A stretch of 64,000 nt of DNA, from positions 75,433,700 through 75,497,699 of the forward strand of contig NC_134546.1 in assembly GCF_050624435.1 (NCBI RefSeq), written 5' to 3'. Shown here in pieces: positions 54,886 through 64,000 of the stretch. The position numbers and the translations under genes were made by a program. The stretch is from Tenrec ecaudatus (lineage: Eukaryota > Chordata > Mammalia > Afrosoricida > Tenrecidae). How positions within the stretch are numbered: position 1 is the stretch's first letter; each line of letters begins with the position of its first letter. Below the pieces are notes generated by a model. It was not told the origin of the DNA. It saw nothing but the letters and a program-made list of their open reading frames with translations, and ran no database searches.

Positions 54886-55679
54886 AAAAATTCTTATAGG
54901 GTACTTGGACTTTCTTAGAGTCACTCTTAGCTATCACCACTGCAGCAGCTGTTTCTGGCACTACAGATAGAATCCAGGGTTGCTACCAGAATCACACAAT
55001 GTATAGGAGAACATCCTACAATAAGTACTCAAGGAGCAAAAAATAACAGCAGTGCCAACATTGAAGAAATCTATATAATGTCTTAACACCAGTCAACATG
55101 AAGAGAAATGTTCATCTGAAGAAAGTAAAGATCGTGATGTATGTAAGTTATATTTAGAGGAACCTGGACCACAAAATCATGTGGCACAATGATTAAGTAA
55201 TCAACTTCTGAGAAAAAGGTTGGCAGTTCAAAACCACTCAATGATGACTCATTTGGTTAAAGATCTGATAACTTTCTCCCATCAGTATTAAAGAAAAGAA
55301 AACCCTCTTCAGATAGTTCTCTTCCATGCAGGTTCTCTATGAGTCTCTGCGCCTAAACAGCCTTGGATGCTTAAAGTTCTTTAAATATGTGGACAAGACA
55401 TTGGCTACCAATAATTAGCCAAAGTACAGTGAACGTCAACATAAGAGTACTTATAAAGACATTGTAGTCTGTTACATATTTCCCTTTGCTAGATGTGCTT
55501 TTCTGCATAAAACACGTACCTTTCCCCCAGCACTGTTATTCAAACCAGGAAGAATGTTGTATGTTCTGTTTTATTTTCTTTTTGATGATGCAAAGTGCCA
55601 GAGTGCATTCCAAATTCTAAGCGATTCAATGTACAACAAAATGAAATAATGCCTAATTCAACATCACACTCACAATGAA
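54886..55679. other. Intergenic with a weak SINE remnant
   Basis: Unassigned, apart from AfroSINE-like text at 55,190-55,360 (GGTTGGCAGTTCAAAACCAC). Confidence 0.4.
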
Positions 55680-55990
55680 TATTTTTGAGCCCAATGTTAC
55701 AGCCACTGTGCCAATCCACCTCATTATGTGCCTGTTCTTCACTCATCCCCTACTTTATTGTGGTTGATGTCTTTCTCAGGGGACTGGTATCAAAACTTTA
55801 CATGAAACAAAGTCTCCCCATCATTGATTCTAAGGAACTCTCTTGCTATCCTCCTTTCAACACAGATCTGTTTGTTTTATTGCCAGCCTGCCCCACAGTA
55901 CTTCCATCATTCTTTTTGAACATCATAAGTTAAAGGCCATCATTTTTTCCCATGGCCTTCCTTTTTTATAGTCGAGAGTTCATATGCATA
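55680..55990 (-). repeat. RTE 3' fragment (antisense)
   Basis: TGTTACAGCCACTGTGCCAA, TGATGTCTTTCTCAGGGGAC and ATATGCATATAGTAATATTG match the RTE region seen at 25,300-25,640. Confidence 0.6.
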
Positions 55991-56039
55991 TAGTAATATT
56001 GAAAATATTATGACTTGGCTTTTGAAAGTGACATTTTTG

Positions 56040-56268
56040 AAACTGTGTAATATGGACCTGTCGGTGCAGAGATGTCAAGGGCTGTGGTGGTGCTGTGGGA
56101 TAAGATTTGCTCATCACAAACAAGGTCAGGGATTCAAACCAGCCAACTGTTCCTCCTGAGCAAGATGACATTGTCTATTCCTGTACATAATTACACTCAG
56201 CAGAAGCCTAACAAGCAGTTCTAATCAGTCTTCTAGGGTTCCTATGAGTCAGAGTAGATTTGCTTTTG
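56040..56268 (+). repeat. AfroSINE (block c, longer copy)
   Basis: GGTGGTGCTGTGGGATAAGA head, ATTCAAACCAGCCAACTG box region, GTCTATTCCTGTACATAATT and CCTATGAGTCAGAGTAGATT end. The part from 56,162 is shared with block b. Confidence 0.75.
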
Positions 56269-56285
56269 AAAGAAGAGATTGTTCA

Positions 56286-58049
56286 GGAAGTGGGTGAGTG
56301 GAGTTAAAAAAGCAGCCACTGGGAGTCTGTGGCCATTTCAGTTGGAAGGAGGAATGTCTTTTGGGAACCCTCACCTTTGTGACTATGGAGAATGCAAAAG
56401 GCAAGGAGCTGAACTCGGCAGGGAATCCCTCGGAAGAGTGTGTCACTCTCAGCTTTGAACCAGTTTTTAGAACCTGAACTTGTCCCTTGGGCTACGAATG
56501 AACCAAGCATGTCGTCAAATGTGCAAAACTGTGCGTCTCAGGTGACTCAACAAAAAATAATTAAAAAAGAAAAAGAGAATTCGCAAAGCAATGACAACTT
56601 GAAATCCCGAAAGAAGATTCCGATTCCTACATTACCATCAAAACTGCCGCCGGTTCATCTGGTTCACCGAGACATCCTGTGGACCTGGTTCCATCAATTA
56701 AAGCTGAGCCCCAAGGGCCAGCAACTAGATGCATATAAGCGACTGTGTGAACATGCTTACCCGAGTCAAAATCAGAATTTTCCTGCCACAGCAAAGGAAG
56801 CCAAGATCCAGACATAGCTAAAAAAAATCAAATGTGGCCAAATCAAATCTAGACAGTTTACAGAAAAATGAATATGTATCCTGAAGGGACTTGCCCTCCT
56901 GAAGCAACTCCTTCCTCTTCAGGAGGGGCACCTGCCTTTGAATTCGTTCTCCAACAGGACGTCAGTGCAATTGACAATACTGTAATACAGATGACAAGCT
57001 CCACCAGTGAGGCTGTGCTGGCCTCCTGGTCAAGAATTGCAGGCAAAGCTGGGAAGGTGGAGGTGGAAGAATCACCACCAGAGACTCATGCAGTCAGGTT
57101 GTGTGTGGTTCATGGGAGAAGTCTCCCTGCAACCAGAAGAGGCTGGTTTCGATTCCAGTTTCATGCTGGACAAGCCTGGGTCCCTGAGAAACCAGGAAGA
57201 GTGAGTGCTTTCTTCTTGATACCTGCCAGTAGTTTTCCACCTCCGCATATGGAAGACAACCTGCTGTGTCCCAAATGTGTCCAGAGGAACTGGGTATTCA
57301 AAGAAAGCCTCCACAGTGAGTAGAGTACCCCAGAAAAGGACACTTCCAAGATTGCTGTTAACGATTGTCATCTTGTCCTTCTGGGCTTCCGTCCACGCCC
57401 TCCCATGGTCCTGCTCGTGGTGGGCACAGACTGCCAGGGTGGGTGTCCCCTTTTGCAATCTGGACTGTGACGTCAACCCCAGTTTTGCTTGCTGCTTCCT
57501 GAGTTGAGATTCAGAAGACACTGATGTTTAAAATTGTTACAACTTTACAAATTACCATACGTCCCAGCTAATAAAAACATAAATAGTTCAAAGTCCACAA
57601 ATTCCAACATTTCCTTGACCCTCTGAAGTACACATGGCTTAAGCTGAGCTTTGGTAGAGAGTGCTTCTGATGAGAATGGGTTGTGCCCCAGTTACTGAAG
57701 ACAAGATTACTAAGTTTGCCTCTGTACTGAACTTTCCTTGCCTGAACACTGACTTTAGGAGCCGTTCCTTTCTAACTGTAAGTTTAATGACTTCAAGAAG
57801 TTGAATATTTAAGACAAAAATACATAATATTCTAAAGATAGAAAACATGTTTCCAAAATATCTGTAATTTGGCTCTGGTATCAGTGTTATCACCATTGCT
57901 ATTACTGGTAGCCATCTTGAAAAAGATTAAGCACGATGCACTGAAGTTATAGATGCTCTTGTGTACTTCATCTTTTGTATGTGTCGGGATCAAATATGTG
58001 AATTATTCGCCAGTATTCTTGTAAGGATTAAAGCAACAACCAAAAGAAA
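56286..58049 (+). pseudogene. DPPA4: DPPA4 processed retropseudogene
   Basis: The parent gene encodes a SAP-domain chromatin protein of pluripotent cells and germ line. The copy has no introns. ATG at 56385 opens MENAKGKELNSAGNPSEE, then a frameshift. The SAP region reads KKIPIPTLPSKLPPVHLVHR, QLKLSPKGQQLDAYKRLCEH and AKEAKIQT before a stop at 56815. After another shift, 56868-57323 gives the C-terminal domain (VLASWSRIAGKAG, VVHGRSLPATRRGW, FQFHAGQAWVPEK, MEDNLLCPKCVQRN). PIPPLPSKLPP-type and HAGQAWVPEK wording favours DPPA4 over DPPA2. A 3' UTR with ATTAAA and an A-rich tail follows. A perfect 17-bp duplication AAAGAAGAGATTGTTCA flanks it (56,269-56,285; 58,050-58,066), and block b has the empty site. 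Confidence 0.92.
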
Positions 58050-58510
58050 AAAGAAGAGATTGTTCATTTTTAGGTCAGTGGCTTGGTTTTCTGATTTTCC
58101 CTCAGCCAGAAGAATGTCTGGTGTGTTCCTAGCTCTCAGACCTCACAAAGAAAAAACAGTTCATGAATTAGTGGATGACTGTTTAAATCAAACAATACTA
58201 CTACACTAGAACTCTGATTTTGTAATTTCAAATATTGGAATCTGGGGAGCCAGCTAATTCAATATGCTTGTGGGTCACATCACTCCTATCTCTATCATCC
58301 AACTTGATTCAAGAATCAGCTCTGGAGACACTTTGTTGTGGAGCTGTGGTGCCTGTGCATTAGCACACTGTTCATCACCTCGTGTAACATCCAGGAACAC
58401 TCATAGGCAAATGCCTGTTGTGGTTTCTTACCTAATGAAACCACCACCATCACCACCCTGCAATCAGGGGATTCCAGAGCCTTCTGAGTCAGGGAGCCTT
58501 TGATGCAGAA

Positions 58511-58932
58511 ATGTTTGCCTCCTTTCTCTTCCTCCTCCTGATGGTGCTGGGTCTCCCATCAGGTCAGTGGCAGGGAAATGCAGTGGATCATAGCACATTC
58601 AAATACATATAGAGCCTTTAATGCTCGTTTCCGAAGACTCCAGGGGCCCTCTCCCACATGCAGCTACAGGAGTCAGGTGATCAGGTGGTGAAGCTTCTCA
58701 GACCCTCACTCTCACCTCTACCATCACTAGGGACTCTGTCTCCAACACCAGTGCTACTTGAGACTGGATCAGACAGAGCCCTGGGAGAAGTCTGAAGTGG
58801 ATGTGAAAGACCTTCTATGGGTGAGTGGTTTAGCGAATACACACCATGTCTCAGAGACCATCTAGTCACATCCATGAACCAGTTCTCCCTGCAGCTGAGC
58901 TCTGTGACCACTGACAACCACTGTGTAAGGAG
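58511..58932 (+). pseudogene. IGHV pseudogene, VH6-like (block c)
   Basis: The leader (58511-58562) starts MFASFLFLLLMVLGLPS with a GTCAGT donor, as in VH6. The V exon (about 58644 on) keeps HMQLQES. Cys22 is Ser (CTCACCTCTACC), the CDR1 Trp is a stop (GCTACTTGAGACTGG), and FR3 is shortened around CATCTAGTCACATCCATGAA. It shares with block b the deletion GACCACTGACAA/CCACTGTG that removes the DTAVYY codons, and it has no heptamer. Confidence 0.85.
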
Positions 58933-59199
58933 ATAAGGAGAGGGAAAATCAATGTGACCCCACACACAATTCACCATGCAGGACAGCTGGGGGCTGAACT
59001 AAGAGAGCTCTTATACCACCAGGGGTAGCTCAGACCCGGGAAGAAGAAGCAGGTGGGTGTGTGAGCACAGATGAGATCTTCGGCTGTGTCTTGAGTTTGC
59101 TTTGTTCCCACTGCTTAGGAGCAGATTGAGAGGAAACTCCAGTAGAAACTTCCTGAGGAGAGTATGGGGGTGGGGGTAGTTTTGTCACTGTATGCTGAA

Positions 59200-59815
59200 T
59201 TTTTTCTTTTCTTTTTAACTTGAGTAATTTCTCTTAAAATTTGGTCAGTAGTTTCCATGTTCTTAAACATAGACCCTGGGATCTTCTTCAGAATTACATT
59301 AAAGTTATAGATTGCTTAGAGTGTGTAACTTTCACGTTAAGGCTTCCTCTTCAGAAACATGACCCGTTATTCTAATTATGGTTGTGTCTTTTGGTATCTT
59401 GGAATAATGTTTTCTTATAATTTTCTTTCTACAAGACTTTTGTTTCTCTGCTTGGGCTTACTCCAATTTACTTTATATTTTAGGTGGTTATTGTACATTG
59501 TACTATTTTCTGATTTTCTTTTCAGTGCTTTCTCTATCAGTACTTGGGAATCAAACTGATTATCTGTGTTTCCCTTATAACCTGTGAAATTGCTTAACCT
59601 TCCAACTGGTTTCAATAATTCTTCTAGAGCTTTTGGGTTTTCTATGTTTAGAGTGATATCATCAGCAATTTTAGAGTGTTTTACTTCTTTATTACCATTT
59701 TGGATGCATTCATTTACCATTTGTTTATTTATAGTTATAGTTAAATTTGCAGCACGATATGAAATAATATTTGCATTTAATGGTATCCTCATCTGGTTCC
59801 AATTTGAAAGGTGAA
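59200..59815 (-). repeat. L1 ORF2 fragment (antisense), block c
   Basis: The minus frame 59415-59792 reads GNKEVKHSKIADDITLNIEN, which is the L1 reverse-transcriptase catalytic region (ADD). Colinear with 20,130-20,755. Confidence 0.8.
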
Positions 59816-59859
59816 TGCTTGTACTTCCTCTCCATGGAGTGCAATGTTTGACATTGGCA

Positions 59860-60780
59860 TTGTATGTTGCTTTTTAATGTCCTATCAAATCAGTTTGAAC
59901 TCATAGCAACACTAGAGAAAACAGAATGAAACAGAATCATCCTCACAATTGTCATGTATGAGGCCTTTGTTGCAATACTGTGCCAGTCTATGTTCTTAAA
60001 CGTCATCCTTCAAAAAATGACCTTATGCTTTATCAAGCAGGATGTCTTTTTCCAAGTTCTGATTTCCTTGACAGTGTTCAAAGTATTTGAGATCAAGTAA
60101 TACTATGCTCACTTCTTTCTATTAAGCATCACAAGTGTACATTATCCAATATAGGATTGTTTGTTCCTCTGACAGTCCACCACAGAGTCAAATTGTTCAC
60201 CAGTATCATGATTCAAATACATTGTTTAATCTTCGATCTTTCTCATTCATTGTCCAACTTTCACATGCATCTGAGACCATTGAAAACTTCATAGCTTGGG
60301 GCAGGTGTACTTTAGTCCTCAAAGAGACATTCTTGCTCTTCAATCTTTAAAGAGGTCTTGTGCTGCAGATTCACTGAAATGCACCATTTGATTGACTGCT
60401 GCTTCCTGAACACTGACTGTAGATCTAAGCAAGATGACCTCCATCACAACTTCAATCTTATCTCCACTTACCATATTTTATATTGGTCCCATAGTGAGAA
60501 GTTTCATTTTCTTTGAATTGATTTTTAATGTAGAGTGAAGGCAGCAATTTCTGAACTTCATCAGTAAGTTTTCAAGTCATGCTATATTGGAACATGTAGT
60601 TTTATTTCACCTGCAGATCACAGATTATTAGCGGGGTTTACTACATGCTGATGTTGTGTTTTCCATTTAGTACAGCTTCTCAGGTTATTTTTTCAGTATA
60701 GCATGGTGCACAGCGAAACTCTGACGTTTCCAATCATTCTGTTTTGCTGTGAAGCACAATGAACACCCATGGAAGCAACA
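59860..60780 (-). repeat. RTE (BovB-type) LINE fragment, block c
   Basis: Colinear with 20,800-21,740: AATTGTCATGTATGAGGCCT, ATTGAAAACTTCATAGCTTG, ATTCTTGCTCTTCAATCTTT. Confidence 0.7.
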
Positions 60781-61679
60781 ATCAAGAAACCACACCACAG
60801 ATGGCATTGAGCAGAGATATAAAAAATAACTTCATGAAAGTGCTTAAAAGGCTTTCCAGAAAATATGGCAATTCTATAACCAACTATTCCAAGAAAATAT
60901 TTCACACTCAAACAAGGTCAATCTAACAAACAATAATAGCACCAATCAATAATGTGAGTTCATATATTTGAATCTTTACAACTTAAATGTCTCCTTCAGT
61001 CAAGTACCATTTCATGTCCTTTGCCCATTTTGAGATTCAAACCTCTGTACATGTTCCACTGTCATTCATGACTGGTATTAAGTGAGATGGCATGATAAAG
61101 AAATAGGAGTTAACTCACCAGAAAATATGCAGAGAAATGAGAAAACATCATAGAATAAATATCTATTATTAATTGGGGTTTTAATAAAATCACAATCTGT
61201 TAACATTCTCTATGCTTTCTGTGTCTGCAGTTTCTTTGATTTCTCAATAGATGGAGGCAAATCTCAAGAAAGAGGATGAAATTAGACTTTTTCTTGTCAG
61301 TTTTTGAGAAAAGACTGGAGGTTTCTCTGCTTTTTACTTTTTTTCTTCTGGGGTTTCTAACACACCGGTCTCCCCTTCAATTTCCAGGTTAAATTTCAAA
61401 ACTTGGTGACAAGCATCACTTTTGGGGAAGAGTTCTCTAAAAACGACATATTTGTCCATAGTATTGATTTTCTTTTGGCTATTCTTTGACCTAGTCATCA
61501 CTTCTTTCTAGTAGTATCATGAGGTTCTAAAAATGTGTAGGCATAAAAGAAGTTTGCAATAGTTATCGTCATTGATTATCTTGGATGTCCTGTGACAGGT
61601 TCAGCATCATTATTTGGACCCAGGAGTGATGAAACCCTCACAGACTCATCACATAAAATTTGCTGTCTCATATTTCTTG

Positions 61680-61860
61680 CACTGGGTCTACCAAAACCTG
61701 GAGAAGAGACTGGAGTCGTTATCAATATGTTTTAGTAGAAGAAAATAATTAACCATCACAATTGAGTTGACTCTCAAACACAAAATGCATGTCCACGAAG
61801 CAGTTCTCCCTGCAGCTGAGCTCAATGACAACTGAAGGAACAGCATCCATTTCTGTGTGA
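61680..61860 (+). pseudogene. IGHV relic, VH4 FR2-FR3 (block c)
   Basis: ACTGGGTCTACCAAAACCTG then GAGAAGAGACTGGAG is FR2 (WVYQNLEKRLE). AAGCAGTTCTCCCTGCAGCT and GAGCTCAATGACAACTGAAG are FR3, with TTTCTGTGTGAGAG at the Cys. Same geometry as 22,660-22,855. Confidence 0.75.
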
Positions 61861-62157
61861 GAGGAACTGTGAGAGGACTCAGTGCCATCTCATGCACAAG
61901 CTTCCCTACAATAATGACATTGGCGTATAGGAACATGTGGGCTGCACAAAGCACAGAGCCAGGCTCCCGGGGCAATGGGAAAAGCATCGGGGCAAGGACC
62001 TCTTGTTGGCATCTAGGGCTTCCTTTCCCTCCAAATCATTTTCTCCAAGAATTCTCTTTTCCATAATGTTTATTACAAAGCACATCAACTTCAATATCCA
62101 TTCATATGTTATATAAATAAACACAATTAAATATGTGGATGCATGCATACATGAACC

Positions 62158-62345
62158 CTGTGATGTTGTGGCTTCTCTTTATCCTGTGAACTGAAAGTTC
62201 AGAGGTTCAAAACCACCAGCTATTCCACAGGAAACATGGAGCTTTCTGTTCCCATAAAGTGTTACACTTTCAGAAATGCTCAATTCTGCCCTTTCCTGTA
62301 GGGTCGCAATGTGTCTACATTGACTCAATGCAATGAGTGGTGAGA
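62158..62345 (+). repeat. AfroSINE (block c)
   Basis: Orthologous to 23,148-23,330, with box region CAGAGGTTCAAAACCACCAG and tail TGTAGGGTCGCAATGTGTCT; the head is less well kept. Confidence 0.8.
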
Positions 62346-63184
62346 GTGATAAATACATCAATATATGCAAGTACTGTTGAAATCATTAACATGAATTCAA
62401 TGGGTTTCATGTCCTTGATGGCTGTTCTGAATTAAAATTAAAACGTAATACTAAAAAGTGTGGAATTCAATAGAAGAGAATGTAGTGGAGAATTCATAAC
62501 AACAAACATGCAAATTATAGAAACAAAATTATGAAATTAATTACCTCAGTTTCCATCTAATGAAACTAGATAAAGTTGAAGTATGCCATATCATATATTA
62601 GTATGGGGAAAATCATAAATAAAGGAACTCAAATAAATGAAATATCAGGAACAAACGAAGTAAGCCAATTAAACAAAAACTATTTGAAAAGATGAAGTTA
62701 AATGATAAATATCCGGTTTTCCTGATCATGACAAAAGAAAGAGGGCTGGAATCTCCCAGTTAAGAAAGCAGAGCAGAAACACTATTGTGCATGGTATGTG
62801 GGTATGTTTTATGAACAACTGCATGCCCACTGTTTAAAAAAATCACTGAAATGTGAAAATTCTTGGTAGGTAAGGAAACCAATAATGTTTCCAACAAGAA
62901 ACAGATAACAGAGCCATCCAGTATATGCACCTGCATCCACATCTTAAGGGGAACAAGTCAGAATGCGTTGTTACCTGTCATGCCACAATGGTTATTGTGT
63001 ATGTGATATAAAGTTCATAAATGTAAAACTAGTTTTAAAATATATTGATAACATATAACAAGTAAAGCAATGCCTGATAAACAGAGTAAGAGCTCTGTTG
63101 TCCTTTGAGAGTGCTTGAGTTTCTGAGTCTGAGGGAGAACTCTTGTTCATATTCTCTACTCCTCTGCTTCTAAATATAAGGGAC

Positions 63185-63192
63185 ATGCAAAT
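63185..63192 (+). promoter_or_regulatory. Octamer ATGCAAAT (block c VH3)
   Basis: Perfect octamer, 133 bp before the mutated leader start. Confidence 0.85.
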
Positions 63193-63317
63193 TCTGCTCT
63201 CTACCTGCTGACAAACTGGCCACAGCCCCCGATGTAGGAGATCTCAGAGCATAGTACCAGTCTCTGGGGTCTCTGCTGTTTCCATTTTTGCACAGGAGCT
63301 AGTCCAGAAGACAGATA

Positions 63318-63780
63318 ATAAATATTTCCCCGACTTTGGCTTTCATTTTAGGCATTTTACATGGTAATCATTGTAGACCATGTAGAATGGTCAATTTGAT
63401 ATTACTATAAGTATAACTGTGAGTACATTAGCTTGAATGTGTGTGATCTAATCATGATGCCTCTGTGTTTACAGCTGTCCAGAGTGAGGAATACCTCGTG
63501 GAGTCTGGGGGCGATCTGAGAAAGCCTGGGAGTCTCTGAGACTCTCCTGTGCAGCTTCTGGATTCACCTTCAGTAGCTATGCCATGAGCTGGATCTGCCA
63601 GTATCCAGGGAAGGGCCTGCAGTGGGTTGCAGGCATTAGTAGTACTGGTGGTAGTACATACTATACAGACTCAGTAAAGGGCCAATTCACCATCTCCAGA
63701 GACAACGCCAAGAACACGCTGTATCTGCAGATGAACAGCCTGAAAGCTGAGGACACAGCCACGTATTACTGTGCAAGAGA
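63318..63780 (+). pseudogene. IGHV pseudogene, VH3 (block c)
   Basis: The leader start aligns to the block b ATG but reads ATA (63318-63320); the rest of the leader and the GTAATC donor are kept. The V exon starts after GTTTACAG at 63475 with [16 protein letters not shown] one-base deletion (about 63,531: CCTGGGAGTC versus CCTGGGGGCTC) shifts FR1. From 63,545 the other frame is intact: Cys22, [39 protein letters not shown] and [11 protein letters not shown]. Start-codon loss, frameshift and RSS spacer change are all independent of block b. Confidence 0.9.
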
Positions 63781-63824
63781 CACAGTGAGGTGAGGGGAAG
63801 TCAGTGACAGCCCAGACACAAACC
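63781..63824 (+). other. Aberrant 28-bp-spacer RSS (block c VH3)
   Basis: Heptamer CACAGTG (63781-63787) and nonamer ACACAAACC (63816-63824) are perfect, but the spacer is 28 bp. A 5-bp tandem duplication (AGGTGAGGGG against AGGGG) separates them too far. RAG needs about 23 bp. Confidence 0.9.
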
Positions 63825-64000
63825 TCCCCTGCAGGGAGGAAGCATGTCTCCAGGGGGAGCACAGGCCCCACAGATCACAGGATCAGTCCCAGCAGCACAA
63901 GGTGGTTTCATCTTGTGGAGTCTGTCCCATCTCACTGTTCCCCAGGGAATCTCTCTATGTTTATTTCATGATTATTTATCCGCCCCTGATATCTCCTAAT

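Larger units (their letters stand above)
56162..64000 (+). repeat. Segmental duplication block c (runs off the window)
   Basis: Second copy of block b (18,881-25,000). It includes the DPPA4 retrocopy that b lacks, and still aligns with b at the last base of the window. Confidence 0.85.

Noticed and set aside
56440-56817. A live DPPA4-like gene
   Set aside because: Frameshifts, an early stop, no introns, an A-rich tail and target duplications show a processed pseudogene.
1-64000. D segments, J segments or constant exons
   Set aside because: I looked for CACTGTG-12 type flanks around short exons and for the J motif WGxG; none was convincing.
1-64000. CRISPR array, operon, riboswitch or other prokaryotic system
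   Set aside because: Repeats are SINE, LINE and LTR types, genes have introns, and the content is vertebrate.
1-64000. Elephant, hyrax or manatee as source
   Set aside because: Not excluded by AfroSINE, RTE or L1, but the SPIN-like insertion favours tenrec. The assignment stays an inference.

Overview
The window is a piece of a mammalian immunoglobulin heavy-chain variable (IGHV) locus, with V segments all on the + strand and embedded in dense retroelement sequence. I recognise 17 V segments or V relics plus one orphan recombination signal sequence (RSS). I see no D, J or constant region, so those would lie outside the window (normally downstream). The repeats point to an afrotherian: AfroSINE-type SINEs (about ten copies or fragments), RTE/BovB-type LINEs that share the SINE tail, and an afrotherian-style L1 3' UTR. 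A 190-bp SPIN-like hAT element with a perfect 8-bp target duplication narrows this, by inference, to a tenrec (Echinops-like), because SPIN elements are known from tenrec but not, to my knowledge, from elephant or hyrax.

Layout. 0-9.8 kb: L1 3' UTR, an ERV-like LTR, the SPIN-like element, a VH1-clan pseudogene, a VH3 relic, a near-intact VH5-like segment (7.0 kb) and a VH4 relic. 10.6-13.7 kb: duplication block a (VH4 relic plus VH3 pseudogene). 14.6-18.4 kb: block d1 (VH3-like pseudogene, L1 ORF2). 18.9-25.2 kb: block b (VH6-like pseudogene, L1, RTE, VH4 relic, VH3 with one stop). 25.2-39.5 kb: a V-free retroelement cluster (RTE, ERV gag fragment, a class II ERV carrying a mariner, L1, an ERV-L provirus with a long open pol, RTE). 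40.1-43.5 kb: block d2. 45.5-46.1 kb: the only V segment that looks fully functional, a VH4-family gene. 50-53.7 kb: antisense L1 holding a solo LTR, an orphan RSS, a VH3 relic and a VH4 pseudogene. 56.2-64 kb: block c, the second copy of block b, interrupted by a DPPA4 retropseudogene and cut off by the window end.

Function and evolution. A working V segment needs an octamer promoter, a leader exon with GT donor and AG acceptor, an open V exon with Cys22, Trp36 and Cys104, and a CACAGTG-23-ACACAAACC type RSS. Only the 45.6 kb VH4 gene shows all of these. The VH5-like gene fails at the splice acceptor and the block b VH3 fails at one stop codon. Blocks d1+b and d2+c are two copies of one ancestral array. 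In the first copy a truncated ERV-L-type LTR sits exactly where the second copy has 12.7 kb including the functional VH4 gene, so the LTR marks a deletion or rearrangement breakpoint. I found no new enzymatic system. The notable points are the extra CDR1/CDR2 cysteine pair in the functional VH4, the layered transposon record, and the open RNase H-integrase-dUTPase frame of the ERV-L copy.
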